From: Sphingomonas sp. HMP6
GTDB taxonomy: Bacteria > Pseudomonadota > Alphaproteobacteria > Sphingomonadales > Sphingomonadaceae
Assembly (NCBI RefSeq): GCF_013374095.1
Contig: NZ_AP022672.1
Span: forward strand, 1,735,501-1,799,500
Length of the DNA stretch: 64,000 nt
Direction: 5' to 3'
The position numbers and the translations under genes are program-made. This document shows positions 1 through 9,213 of the stretch, in pieces (position 1 is the first letter of the stretch; each line of letters opens with the position of its first letter). Under the pieces are notes generated by a model that saw only the letters and a list, made by a program, of their open reading frames with translations, had not been told where the DNA came from and searched no databases.

Positions 1-1798
1 TGGCTTGCGCGCCGGCGAGCGCCGCGCTGGTCGAGCCTGCCACCGCGATCGTGCCGTCGCTGGCGACCGCAATCGCGCGCGCATCGGCCTGGCCGAGCGA
101 GAGGCTGCCGAGATCGCTGCTGATCGACGTCGCGCTGATGCTGCGCAAGCGCGCTTCACCGCTCTGATTGGTCAGCGCGAGCAGGTTTCCGTCCGCGCCG
201 ATCGCCAGCGCGGTCACGCTATCGGTCCCGCCGCCGTCGATCGTGCGGCGTTCCTGCAGCTTTCCGGCGGAATCGATCCGGGCGAGGAAGGCGTCGCCAT
301 TGCCGGTGGCGGATTTGCCGCCGACGAAAACCGTCCCGTCCGTGCCGACCGCAATCGCATTCGCGCGGTCGGCGCCGGCGGCATGGATGACCGTGGCGAA
401 ACGTTCGTCGCCCAGCGCGGAAAAGCGCGCGACGACCATGTCGCCGTCGCTACTCACGCCGTCGAAGCTGCCATTGACCGTTCCCGCGACGGTGACGTCG
501 CCATTGGCGGCGACCGCTACGGCGGCGCCTTGCGCGCCGCCAGACGCGCCGAGGCTGCGCTGCCACACGATCGCGCCTTCGCTGTTCAATTTGGTCAGGA
601 ACAGATCCTGCGTCCCGCCCGGCCGGTTGGATTGAAGATTGCCGTCCGAGGTGCCGACGGCATAACTGAAGCCCGATGCATCCGTCGCGATCGCCTGTGT
701 CGTCGTATTCGCCTGCACCGGACCGGGCGGCGCCACTGCCGGCGGGGTCACCCCCGCGATCGGCTTCAACGCGGGCGGCTTGACGTAGGTGAGCTTGGCG
801 CGGTCGGTCGCGGCCTGATCGATGCCAGCGATCGTCGCGAGCGGCTTGCGCGTCATCTCGCCCGTTAGGTCGTCGATCCGCAGGAGCTGCGTCACGGTCG
901 GTGCATCGAGCGCGGTCTGGCCGCTGGCGACGACGAGCGAATCGGGCGCGCCGACTTGATCGATCGACACACGCTCGGCCCCATTGGGGGCTTGCACCGA
1001 AAAGCCCCATTTGTCGGATTTCTTGTCGGGTACGAAATGCACCAGCCAGCGCGGGCTGGGATTACCGTCCTTGTCGAGCACAACTGACCCGTCCGGATTG
1101 CGCAGCGGAATCGCGTTGATCGCCGCATTGATTGCGGTCGCGACGGAATCGAGCGTCGGCGGCTGCGGAGTCTGGGCAAGATCGATCACGACGATATCGC
1201 TCGCCCCCGGCTTGTCGAGCGCGATGCGAAACACCTCATTCCCACTCAGGCCCGGCAGCGGTGAATCGCGCTTGTCGAGAATTCCGGTCCCGCTGAATTT
1301 GGTCGGATCGGACGATGCAACCGACACCGTTTCGGCGCGGCGCGTAGGCAGCGCGAACGACAATTCGACCTTGTCTGCTTTAGCCTGCCCGAGGAAGGTC
1401 TGGAGGTCGGCCAGCCCGTTGCCGAACGCCGCCTGCAGCGAGGTACGTTCCGCGTCCGTCGTCGTCGTCCGGGCGGCAGCGGTGGCGAGTAGCTGCAGCT
1501 TGGCCAGCGCCTTATAGGCGGTAAAGGTCGTCTCCACGTCGGGCGACCCGGCCGTCGGTGAGGTTGCGTTTGTGTCGACGATGCTCTTCAGCGCCTTGAT
1601 CGCCGAGACCTGCGCCGACTCCGGTGTCTTGGCCGCTGCCTGCTTCCACGGCGGGGTGGTGGGCGCGAGTGTGAACTGCGCCTTGGCCTTGCGCACGGCA
1701 AGCGACTCGGCCGCGGTCGGCACCCCGAAATCGGTATAGCTGTTCGTGCCCGTCAGCATCGAAAGGGCGCTCAGCCCGCTAGAAAGATTTATCGTCAC
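1..1798 (-). CDS. Large beta-propeller (SBBP-like) flagellar-locus protein, FlaEY-like, 5' part only
   Basis: An open minus-strand frame runs from a GTG at 1798 off the left edge, giving 599 codons with no stop. The first 190 or so residues are Ala/Thr-rich and helical. The second half repeats a blade-like unit of the type AIAVxxDGxxxVAGxxxG, for example at about residues 410-590, typical of SBBP beta-propeller repeats. There is no signal peptide. The GTG was chosen because the upstream ATG is followed at once by a stop. It diverges from fliG, with a palindromic flagellar box between them (1833-1846). Caulobacter has a large protein, FlaEY, linked to filament formation; calling this FlaEY-like rests on context and repeat style, not on an alignment. 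Real coding is likely; the function is unsure. Confidence 0.6.
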   Translation of the reverse strand, partial: MTINLSSGLSALSMLTGTNSYTDFGVPTAAESLAVRKAKAQFTLAPTTPPWKQAAAKTPESAQVSAIKALKSIVDTNATSPTAGSPDVETTFTAYKALAKLQLLATAAARTTTTDAERTSLQAAFGNGLADLQTFLGQAKADKVELSFALPTRRAETVSVASSDPTKFSGTGILDKRDSPLPGLSGNEVFRIALDKPGASDIVVIDLAQTPQPPTLDSVATAINAAINAIPLRNPDGSVVLDKDGNPSPRWLVHFVPDKKSDKWGFSVQAPNGAERVSIDQVGAPDSLVVASGQTALDAPTVTQLLRIDDLTGEMTRKPLATIAGIDQAATDRAKLTYVKPPALKPIAGVTPPAVAPPGPVQANTTTQAIATDASGFSYAVGTSDGNLQSNRPGGTQDLFLTKLNSEGAIVWQRSLGASGGAQGAAVAVAANGDVTVAGTVNGSFDGVSSDGDMVVARFSALGDERFATVIHAAGADRANAIAVGTDGTVFVGGKSATGNGDAFLARIDSAGKLQERRTIDGGGTDSVTALAIGADGNLLALTNQSGEARLRSISATSISSDLGSLSLGQADARAIAVASDGTIAVAGSTSAALAGAQA

Positions 1799-1832
1799 GA
1801 CATTGTCGCTCTGGCTCCGCGCTGCTCATCTA

Positions 1833-1846
1833 TCCTATAATAGAGG
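1833..1846. promoter_or_regulatory. Flagellar box A (divergent fliG / FlaEY-like)
   Basis: The sequence TCCTATAATAGAGG is close to the consensus of a recurring box. Its core, CCTNTANTANAGG, is an inverted repeat, so it can be read both ways. It lies 41 nt before the fliG ATG at 1883 and about 38 nt before the divergent GTG at 1798. It contains TATAAT and may be a -10 element, an operator, or both. Confidence 0.65.
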
Positions 1847-1882
1847 CATCCACCGACGCCGCTGCGCGTTAACCCTCAATAT

Positions 1883-2932
1883 ATGTCTGGATGCCGAATG
1901 AGCATGATGGCGCCAATCGCCCAGCCGGCCGAACTCAAGAAATTTTCCGGGCAGGAACGCGCTGCGGCGCTGATGCTCGCACTCGGCAAGGACCATGGCG
2001 CGCCGATCTGGGAATTGCTGACCAACGACGAAGTCCGCGAACTCTCCGCCGCGATCGCGCAGCTCGGACGCGTGCCATCGACTGTAGTCGAGCATCTGCT
2101 CGTGCAGTTTTCGGGAGAAATTTCGAGCATGGCATCGCTCCATGGCTCGTTCGAAACGACCGAGCGGCTGCTCGACGGCATCCTCCCCGAGGACCGCGTC
2201 AAGGAAATCATGGAAGATATCCGCGGCCCCTCCGGCCGGACGATGTGGGACAAACTGTCCAATGTCAGCGAAACCGTGCTCGCGACGTATCTGAAGAACG
2301 AATATCCGCAGACGGTCGCGGTGATCCTGAGCAAATTAAAGCCCGATCACGGGGCGCGCGTGCTCTCCGAACTACCACGCGAACTGTCGGTCGACGTCAT
2401 CTTGCGGATGTTGCGGATGGACACGGTGCAGAAGAAAGTGCTGGTCGAGGTAGAGACCACGCTCAAGACCGAATTCATGAGCAATCTGTCGCGATCGCAG
2501 CGGCGCGACCCGCACGAGACGATGGCCGAAGTGTTCAACGCGCTCGACCGCGCGACCGAGGAAGCGATGCTGACCGCACTCGACGAAAAGGCGCCCGAAG
2601 CCGCCGAACGCATCCGCGCGTTGATGTTCACGTTCGAGGATCTCGGTAACCTCATGCTGCCAGCCATCGCGACGATCGTCCGCAATGCCGACAAGCGCGA
2701 AATGGCGCTGGCGCTAAAGGGTGCGCCGCCCACGATGCGGGAGCTGTTCTTCTCGGGCATGACCGAACGATCGGCCAAGCTGCTGAAGGAAGACATGGCT
2801 GGCATGGGTCCGGTGCGCGCGCGCGAATGTGAAGAAGCGCAGAGCGCGCTGGTGCGCTTGGCCAAATCGCTCGCCGACAGCGGCCAGATCATGCTGGTCG
2901 ATCCCAAGAACGACGATGCGATGATTCTGTAA
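1883..2932 (+). CDS. fliG: Flagellar motor switch protein FliG
   Basis: FliG is the C-ring protein that couples stator movement to rotation and joins the MS-ring protein FliF to FliM/FliN. This 349-residue protein has the usual length. The N-terminal FliF-binding domain opens with an AAALMLALG segment. The middle armadillo part includes PQTVAVILSKL and LPRELSVDVILRM. The C-terminal part (after about residue 235) has the FTFEDLGNL and MRELFFSGMT elements. No strong ribosome site precedes the ATG at 1883; the ATG at 1898 (starting MSMMAP) is an equally good start. It is the first gene of a box-A unit with fliH. Here fliG precedes fliF rather than following it. Confidence 0.93.
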   Translation: MSGCRMSMMAPIAQPAELKKFSGQERAAALMLALGKDHGAPIWELLTNDEVRELSAAIAQLGRVPSTVVEHLLVQFSGEISSMASLHGSFETTERLLDGILPEDRVKEIMEDIRGPSGRTMWDKLSNVSETVLATYLKNEYPQTVAVILSKLKPDHGARVLSELPRELSVDVILRMLRMDTVQKKVLVEVETTLKTEFMSNLSRSQRRDPHETMAEVFNALDRATEEAMLTALDEKAPEAAERIRALMFTFEDLGNLMLPAIATIVRNADKREMALALKGAPPTMRELFFSGMTERSAKLLKEDMAGMGPVRARECEEAQSALVRLAKSLADSGQIMLVDPKNDDAMIL

Positions 2933-2957
2933 CCGCGCCATGAACCCGGGATATACG

Positions 2958-3629
2958 ATGGACTCGTCCTTCCACATCAAACCGTTCGCCTTCGACCGCG
3001 TCTTCGCCATGCAAAAGGGCGCGCAGGTGCCGAACGCGGCGGACAATATCGAAACGATCATCGTGCTGCGCGCCGAGATCGACCTGCTGAAGGCGCAGCT
3101 CGAAACCGCCACCGCCGTGGCACGCGCCGACGGCTTCGAAGGCGGTCTCGCCCAGGCCCGCAACGAGACCGCCGCGGCAATGCTCGCCGCGACCGATGCG
3201 CTGCACGCCTCGATCGAGGCGGTCGAACAGGAATTCGAGGAAATCGAACGGCGAACCTCGCGCGCTGCGGCCGACGTGGCGCTTGCCGCCGCCGATGGAT
3301 TGGCCGCGCGCGCCCTGGCCGCCGACCCCGCGCTCGCGATTGACGACGCGATCGGGCGCGTGCTCACGCAAGTGGCGCGCGGTCAGGAACTGCAGATTCG
3401 CGTCCACCCCGCGCTGATCGAAGCGACCGAGGCGCTGATCGCCGGACGGCAGAGCCGCGACCGGCGCCGCCTGTCGCTGACCGTCATCGCCGACGATACG
3501 CTGGCGATCGGCGATGCGTTGATCTCATGGGAGCAAGGCGGCTTGACCCTCGATGCCGCCGCGCGGCGTGCCGCGATCCTGACCGAGCTTGGCCTGGACG
3601 AGGCAGGCCGGGACCAAAACGCCGCTTGA
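2958..3629 (+). CDS. fliH: Flagellar assembly protein FliH
   Basis: FliH dimerises and regulates the export ATPase FliI at the flagellar type III gate. The protein has about 223 residues, with an Ala/Glu-rich helical middle (about residues 35-120) and a C-terminal domain ending in the family signature around DALISWEQGGLTLD. The ATG at 2958 was preferred because GGGAT lies upstream; an ATG at 2940 would add six residues. It follows fliG by 25 nt, so the two are probably co-transcribed. The next box (B) marks a new unit before fliF. The partner fliI lies far away at 29.6 kb. Confidence 0.85.
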   Translation: MDSSFHIKPFAFDRVFAMQKGAQVPNAADNIETIIVLRAEIDLLKAQLETATAVARADGFEGGLAQARNETAAAMLAATDALHASIEAVEQEFEEIERRTSRAAADVALAAADGLAARALAADPALAIDDAIGRVLTQVARGQELQIRVHPALIEATEALIAGRQSRDRRRLSLTVIADDTLAIGDALISWEQGGLTLDAAARRAAILTELGLDEAGRDQNAA

Positions 3630-3671
3630 CGGCAAGAATTACCTACCCGGCAAAATCTTCCGCCCACATCC

Positions 3672-3685
3672 TCCTATAATGATCG
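3672..3685 (+). promoter_or_regulatory. Flagellar box B (fliF unit)
   Basis: The sequence TCCTATAATGATCG keeps the left half of the consensus perfectly (TCCTATAAT). It lies 32 nt before the fliF GTG. The leader that follows carries GGGAGGGG at 3685-3692. Confidence 0.6.
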
Positions 3686-3712
3686 GGAGGGGTCATCGCC
3701 CCGATTGCACCA

Positions 3713-5341
3713 GTGGGGCCGATCTTGGACGGATTGCGAAAGTTCTTTGCGCAGCTTGGCACGCGCCGCCTGATGATCATGGGCGGCGTCGCCATCGCCT
3801 TGCTCGGCGTTCTGGCAGCGGTCGCGATGCGCGGCGGATCGAGCGAGATGGGGTATCTTTATACCGATCTCGATCCTTCGGTCGCGCAGTCGATGACTGC
3901 CAAACTGACCGCGCAGAACGTGCCGTTCCAGCTTTCCCCCGATGGCAGCGCGATTTTGGCACCCAAGGAAAAGCTGCCCGAATTGCGGATGGCGATGGCC
4001 GCCGACAAATTGAGCGGCAAGGTCGGGTACGATGTACTCGACGCCGAGCAACCCTTCGGCGTTTCCTCCTCGCGCGCGCGCATGAACGAGACGCGCGCGA
4101 TCGAGGGCGAACTCGAAAAGTCGCTGCAAAGCCTCGACAGTGTCGACCGCGCGCGCGTCCATATCGTGATGCCCGAACGCGCGATGTTCGCCACCGAATC
4201 GCGCAAGGCCACCGCGTCGGTCACGCTCAAGACACGCGGGAAACTGCCCGCAACGGCGGTGCAGGCGATCCGCTATCTGGTATCCTCCTCCGTCCCCGAA
4301 CTGTCCCCCGATCAGGTCTCGATCGTCGATCAGACCGGCGCGCTGCTCGCGCGGGCGGGCGAGGCCGACGACGGGGGTGCCGCCCAAGCCGACGACCGCC
4401 AAACGGGTATCGAAAACCGGCTACGTGGGCAGATCGAAGGTATGCTCGAGCCGATCGTCGGCGCGGGCAAGGTGCGCGCCGAGGTTTCCGCCCAGGTCGC
4501 GCGCGATCAGACGCGCGAGGAAAGCAACGTCTTCGATCCCGACAAGCAAGTGATCGGGCATCAGGTTACCGTCGAAAGCGGCGACCAGAGTAATGAGAGC
4601 GGAGCGACCGCCCCCGGTGCCTCGGTTGGCGCGCAGCTTCCCGAAAACAAGGGTGCTCCGCCCGCTGCGGGTGGCACCGGCGACAGCCGCAAATCGGCGC
4701 GCAACGAGACGTCCGAGGACACGACCTTCGAGAACAGCCAGACGCGCACCGTAACCGTCCGCGCGCCCGGCAAGCTCACCCGGTTGACCGTCGCAGTGAT
4801 GGTCGATGGCGGCAAGAAGGGTCTGCCCGCACCCGAGATCGCGCGGCTGACGCGGCTTGTCCAGAATGCCGTCGGGTTCGACGCGGCGCGCGGCGACAGC
4901 GTGGTGGTCGAGAACATGACCTTCGCCGCGGTCGACCCGTTCGCCGATGCCAAGGGCAGCTGGTTCTCCTGGGTTTCGATGGATCAGGTGTTCAGCCTGC
5001 TCAAGTTGATCGTAATCGCGGGCGTCGGGCTGATCGCGCTCCGAATGCTGCGCCCCAAGGTCACGCCCGGGCAACTCGCCGAAGAAGCGCGACAGCTGAC
5101 GGCGCAGACCGCCGAGGCGCAGGCCCTCGCCACGCGCGCGGCGGAAGGCGATCCCCAAGCGCTGCTGCAGATCGAGGCGATGCGCGAGGCAGGCGACGAT
5201 ACCTCGCTGCTCGATCAGGAAATCGCGCTCGCCCAGGTCGACGGACGCATCAAGCTCTCGTCGCTCAAGAAGATCGGTGACTCGATCAACGGCAGTCCGG
5301 CTGAGGCCGCGTCGGTGATCCGGCAATGGATGAACTCATGA
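3713..5341 (+). CDS. fliF: Flagellar MS-ring protein FliF
   Basis: FliF forms the inner-membrane MS-ring on which rotor and export gate are built. The protein has 542 residues. It has an N-terminal membrane segment (about residues 20-40), a YscJ-type ring domain with LYTDLD and VSSSRARMNETRAIEGEL motifs, a long Gly/Asn/Ser-rich periplasmic stretch (about 270-345), and a second membrane helix near 425-445. The cytosolic tail ends in LSSLKKIGDSINGSPAEAAS, typical of the FliG-binding end. The start is GTG at 3713; an in-frame TTG at 3725 is possible. It heads the box-B unit fliF-fliN-flbD-flhA. Confidence 0.95.
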   Translation: MGPILDGLRKFFAQLGTRRLMIMGGVAIALLGVLAAVAMRGGSSEMGYLYTDLDPSVAQSMTAKLTAQNVPFQLSPDGSAILAPKEKLPELRMAMAADKLSGKVGYDVLDAEQPFGVSSSRARMNETRAIEGELEKSLQSLDSVDRARVHIVMPERAMFATESRKATASVTLKTRGKLPATAVQAIRYLVSSSVPELSPDQVSIVDQTGALLARAGEADDGGAAQADDRQTGIENRLRGQIEGMLEPIVGAGKVRAEVSAQVARDQTREESNVFDPDKQVIGHQVTVESGDQSNESGATAPGASVGAQLPENKGAPPAAGGTGDSRKSARNETSEDTTFENSQTRTVTVRAPGKLTRLTVAVMVDGGKKGLPAPEIARLTRLVQNAVGFDAARGDSVVVENMTFAAVDPFADAKGSWFSWVSMDQVFSLLKLIVIAGVGLIALRMLRPKVTPGQLAEEARQLTAQTAEAQALATRAAEGDPQALLQIEAMREAGDDTSLLDQEIALAQVDGRIKLSSLKKIGDSINGSPAEAASVIRQWMNS

Positions 5342-5715
5342 TGGAAAGCTCCAATCCCATGGACAGCGATCAGCGCGACATGATCATCGCAAGCGAAACC
5401 GGGCCGGATGACTTTCCGCCGCTTGAAGATTTTGGCAGCGCGGCCCCCGCCGGAAACGCAGCCGCAAGCGCGCCGACGAGCCTTGAGGCGATCTATGACG
5501 TGCCGGTCAAGGTACAGGCGGTGCTTGGCCGATCGCGCATCGCGATCGGCGCGCTGATGCAGATGAAGGCAGGCGCGGTGATCGAGCTCGATCGGCGCGT
5601 CGGCGAACCGGTCGACATCTTCGTCAACAATCGCCTGATCGCGCGCGGCGAAGTGGTGATGATCGACAATTCGCTCGGCGTGACGCTGACCGAAATCGTC
5701 CGTCAGGAGCGCTGA
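5338..5715 (+). CDS. fliN: Flagellar motor switch protein FliN
   Basis: FliN is the C-ring component that forms the base of the switch and helps dock export substrates. This protein has 125 residues, with an acidic, disordered N-terminus (about residues 1-45). The SpoA/FliN domain follows, with YDVPVKVQAVLGRSRI, ELDRRVGEPVDIFVNNRLIA and RGEVVMIDNSLGVTLTEI. The ATG at 5338 overlaps the fliF stop as ATGA; a second ATG at 5341 is equally plausible. This suggests translational coupling inside the fliF unit. Confidence 0.93.
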   Translation: MMESSNPMDSDQRDMIIASETGPDDFPPLEDFGSAAPAGNAAASAPTSLEAIYDVPVKVQAVLGRSRIAIGALMQMKAGAVIELDRRVGEPVDIFVNNRLIARGEVVMIDNSLGVTLTEIVRQER

Positions 5716-5719
5716 GCAC

Positions 5720-7051
5720 GTGCACGCAACAGGGCCTGTTCATTTACTTCTGGTCGGCGCTCCCGGCACCGAATTCCGTACCGCCGCCGCGATGGCACGC
5801 GAAAGCGGCGCGCACGTCACGCTTGCGGACAATGCGGCGATGGCGCTGCAAATCCTGCGCGACGATGGTGGTGACATCGTGATGATCGATATCGATCAGG
5901 ACGTCGCGCGCTTCATCGCGCAACTGCGCTCCGAACGGATCGCGGTGCCGGTGCTCGCGTGCGGGATCGACGCGGCGGCGGACCGCGCGGTCGCGGCGAT
6001 CCGCGCCGGTGCGCGCGATTACGTGCCCTTGCCGCCGCAAGCAGACCTGATCGCAGCGGCGATCCTGTCGGTGTCGCAGAACGTCACGCGCATCGTCGGC
6101 GACGATCCGGCGCTTGGGCGCGCGATGGCGCTCGGGCTGGCGATGGCGCATTCCAGCGCACCGATGCTGATCGTCGGCGAAAGCGGCTGCGGCAAGGAAC
6201 TCTTCGCCCGCGCGATGCACGATGCGTCGGGCCGGCGCGGCCGTTTCCTGGTCATCGATTGCGCGAACAACAGCGCCGAAATTCTCGAATCCGAATTGTT
6301 CGGCCATGCCGCCGGTGCCTTCCCCGGCGCGCTCGCACGGCGGCGCGGACGGATCGATGAAGCGGTCGATGGCACCGTTTTTCTGCGCGACGTGGAGGCG
6401 CTCACCCCCGCGATCCAGGCGCGCCTGCTCACGGTCTTGCAAGGAACCCACGCCACCCGCCCCGCCGCCGATCCAGTCGCAATCCGCGCGCGGATCATGG
6501 CCAGCACCGGCGTCGATCTCGACGGATTGGTCACCAAAGGCCTGTTCCAGGGCAATCTGCTCGCGCGGCTCGGGTTGGTGCGGATCGCGCTGCCGCCGCT
6601 GCGCGCACGCGTCGGCGACATCGTGCCGATGGCGACATTCTTCGCGGAACGCTTCGCGCTCGCCAACGATCTGCCTCCCCGCCCTTTCGATGACGCGGCG
6701 ACGGCGTTGCTGCTGCAACACCAATGGCCCGGCAATGTCCGTGAGCTGGAGGATACGGTGCACCGCGCCGTCCTGCTCAACCGCGACGCGCACATCTCTG
6801 CAGACGCCCTCGTCACCGCCGATGGCTCCGCGCTCGGCTCCCCGACCGCAGCGGCACCGCATGCCGACAGCGCCGCATTCGTCGGTCGCACGGTCGACGA
6901 TATGGAGCGCGACCTGATCCTGCACACGCTGCGCCATTGCCGCGGCAACCGGACGCTTGCCTCGACGATCCTCGGCATTTCGGTGCGGACGATGCGCAAC
7001 AAGCTGAAGACCTTCATCGAGGCAGGCATCCCCGTCCTGCCCGCATCGTGA
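5720..7051 (+). CDS. flbD: FlbD/NtrC-type regulator with eroded AAA+ motifs
   Basis: This 443-residue protein starts at GTG and resembles the flagellar sigma-54 activator FlbD. It has a receiver-like domain (about 8-118, with the acidic site IVMIDID), an AAA+ domain (about 128-350) and a Fis-type helix-turn-helix (about 405-432). Walker A is intact (GESGCGKE, 153-160). The sigma-54 contact loop GAFTGA is GAFPGA (199-204). The Walker B FLDE position reads FLRD (221-224). The usual NRDL motif is GVDL (264-267), and the FRxDLYYRL element reads FQGNLLARL (276-284). Such losses would be expected to impair ATP hydrolysis and sigma-54 contact. It probably acts as a DNA-binding regulator without classical activator activity. 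It sits in the fliF unit directly before flhA. Confidence 0.82.
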   Translation: MHATGPVHLLLVGAPGTEFRTAAAMARESGAHVTLADNAAMALQILRDDGGDIVMIDIDQDVARFIAQLRSERIAVPVLACGIDAAADRAVAAIRAGARDYVPLPPQADLIAAAILSVSQNVTRIVGDDPALGRAMALGLAMAHSSAPMLIVGESGCGKELFARAMHDASGRRGRFLVIDCANNSAEILESELFGHAAGAFPGALARRRGRIDEAVDGTVFLRDVEALTPAIQARLLTVLQGTHATRPAADPVAIRARIMASTGVDLDGLVTKGLFQGNLLARLGLVRIALPPLRARVGDIVPMATFFAERFALANDLPPRPFDDAATALLLQHQWPGNVRELEDTVHRAVLLNRDAHISADALVTADGSALGSPTAAAPHADSAAFVGRTVDDMERDLILHTLRHCRGNRTLASTILGISVRTMRNKLKTFIEAGIPVLPAS

Positions 7052-7061
7052 CCGCCTGAGC

Positions 7062-9143
7062 ATGCCACCAGAGCTAGCCACCTTCATCAAACGCTTCGGC
7101 TTCAGCCAGGATCTGGCGCTTGCGGGCACCGTCGTCGCGATTATCGCGATGCTGATCCTGCCCTTGCCGGCCTGGATGCTCGACCTCGGTCTGGCACTGT
7201 CGATCACCTTGTCGGTGATGATCCTGATGACCGCGCTATTTATCGAAAAGCCGCTCGAGCTCTCGGCTTTCCCGACGATCCTGCTGATCGCGACGATGCT
7301 GCGGCTCGGCCTCAACCTCGCCTCGACCCGATTGATCCTGTCGCACGGGCATGAGGGGCCGCAGGCGGCCGGCGGCGTGATCGGCGCGTTTGGCGAATTC
7401 CTGATGGGTGGTCAGCCCGTCATCGGCCTGACGATCTTCGCGATCCTGGTGGTGATCAACTTCGTCGTCATCACCAAGGGTTCGGGCCGCATCGCCGAAG
7501 TTGCCGCGCGCTTCAGCCTGGACGCGATGCCGGGCAAGCAAATGGCGATCGACGCCGATCTGTCGGCCGGGATGATCACCGAGATTCAGGCCCGCGAACG
7601 GCGGACCGAGATCGAGGCCGAAAGCGGCTTCTATGGCGCGATGGACGGTGCCTCCAAATTCGTGAAGGGCGATGCCGTCGCCGGGTTGATGATCACCGCG
7701 ATCAACATCCTGGTCGGTCTCATCATCGGCGTTGTGATCCACGGCGTCCCGGTCGCCGATGCGTTTCATACCTATACCATCCTGACCGTCGGCGATGGCC
7801 TGGTCAGCCAAATCCCCGCGCTGATCGTCTCGACCGCTGCCGGTCTGCTCGTCTCCAAGGGCGGGATCAGCGGCAAGACCGGCGCGGCGCTTGGCGTACA
7901 GCTCGGGCGCTATCCCAAGGCATTCGGGATGGTCGCGCTGTTGATGGGCGCGCTGGCGATCATGCCGGGCCTGCCGTTCGTGCCCTTCGCCGCCTTTTCC
8001 GGGCTGTGCGGCTGGGTCGCCTGGACGCTGAGCAAGCGCGCTGATGCGGAGGCAAGCGCCGCCCGCATGGCAGAGGCGACCGCCGGACTCGCCGCGCAGC
8101 AAGTCGATGAGCCGGTATCGCGCACGCTGTCGATCGACGCGGTGCGGCTGGAGATCGGCTATGCGCTGCTGCCGCTGATCAACGATTCGAATGCCGAGCC
8201 GCGGCTCGACGATCAGGTCCGCGCGCTGCGGCGACAGATGGCGCTCGATTTCGGCTTCGTGCTCCCGTCGGTCCGCATCATCGACAATATGGCGCTCAAG
8301 GCCAATGAATATATCGTCTACATCAAGGAAACGGAGGCCGCGCGCGGCGAGATCCGGCTCGACAAATTGCTGGTGATCAATGCTGGCGGCGGCAATCTCG
8401 GCATCGTCGGCGAAGAAACGCGCGAGCCGGTGTTCAACCTCCCCGCTTTGTGGATCGACCGCGCCTTGCGCGACGAGGCGGGGGTGCGCGGGCTGACCGT
8501 GGTCGATTGCGGCACGATCATCACCACGCACCTGACCGAGTTGGTGAAGGACAATATCGCCGACCTGCTTTCGTTCACCGAGACGCACAAATTGATCACC
8601 GAAATCCACAAGGATTCGGAGAAACTCGTCTCGGAAATCGTGCCCGCCAAGATTTCGATCTCGGGCGTGCAACGGATCCTGCAGAATTTGCTGTCGGAGG
8701 GGATTTCGATCCGCGACATTCCAACGATCATGGAGGGCATCGCCGAGGCCGCCCCCCTCAGCCACAACCTCACGCAGATGACCGAGCATGTCCGCGGTCG
8801 CCTCGCGCGGCAGATTTCGGCGCAACAGACGCGCGAGGGGGCGATCCCGATCCTCACGCTGTCGGCGCATTGGGATGCCGAATTCGCCGAAAGCATTGTC
8901 GGCGTGGGCGACGACCGGCATCTCGCGATGGCGCCGTCCAGCCTGCAAGCCTTCATCGCCTCGGTGCGTGAGACCTATGACCGGCTCGCGGCGGGCGGCG
9001 AAATCCCGTGCATGCTGACCAACCCGGCGATCCGCCCGTTCGTCCGTTCGATCATCGAGCGGGTTCGCCCTGCCACCGTCGTGCTGAGCCAGAACGAAAT
9101 CCACGCGCGCGCGCGCATCCGCGCCCTGGGATCGATTGCGTAA
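7062..9143 (+). CDS. flhA: Flagellar export apparatus protein FlhA
   Basis: FlhA is the large inner-membrane ring of the flagellar type III export gate. The protein has 693 residues, as usual. The first 330 or so residues hold about eight membrane helices and the conserved FHIPEP-family block, including FPTILLIATMLRLGLNLASTR and the cytoplasmic loop around KQMAIDADLSAG. The soluble C-terminal domain (about 350-693) binds chaperones and substrates and includes VREPVFNLPA-like and LTLSAHWDAEF elements. It starts 10 nt after flbD and closes the box-B unit. Confidence 0.96.
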   Translation: MPPELATFIKRFGFSQDLALAGTVVAIIAMLILPLPAWMLDLGLALSITLSVMILMTALFIEKPLELSAFPTILLIATMLRLGLNLASTRLILSHGHEGPQAAGGVIGAFGEFLMGGQPVIGLTIFAILVVINFVVITKGSGRIAEVAARFSLDAMPGKQMAIDADLSAGMITEIQARERRTEIEAESGFYGAMDGASKFVKGDAVAGLMITAINILVGLIIGVVIHGVPVADAFHTYTILTVGDGLVSQIPALIVSTAAGLLVSKGGISGKTGAALGVQLGRYPKAFGMVALLMGALAIMPGLPFVPFAAFSGLCGWVAWTLSKRADAEASAARMAEATAGLAAQQVDEPVSRTLSIDAVRLEIGYALLPLINDSNAEPRLDDQVRALRRQMALDFGFVLPSVRIIDNMALKANEYIVYIKETEAARGEIRLDKLLVINAGGGNLGIVGEETREPVFNLPALWIDRALRDEAGVRGLTVVDCGTIITTHLTELVKDNIADLLSFTETHKLITEIHKDSEKLVSEIVPAKISISGVQRILQNLLSEGISIRDIPTIMEGIAEAAPLSHNLTQMTEHVRGRLARQISAQQTREGAIPILTLSAHWDAEFAESIVGVGDDRHLAMAPSSLQAFIASVRETYDRLAAGGEIPCMLTNPAIRPFVRSIIERVRPATVVLSQNEIHARARIRALGSIA

Positions 9144-9166
9144 AAGCGCCGCCGACCCGGCTTATC

Positions 9167-9180
9167 TCCTATAAAGGATG
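9167..9180 (+). promoter_or_regulatory. Flagellar box C (fliK-flgD unit)
   Basis: The sequence TCCTATAAAGGATG, 12 bases of which (TCCTATAAAGGA) are close to palindromic, begins 23 nt after the flhA stop. It lies 38 nt before the fliK ATG. Confidence 0.6.
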
Positions 9181-9213
9181 GGTCGGCCTGCGTGCCGGAC
9201 GGAAAGGCCCTGC

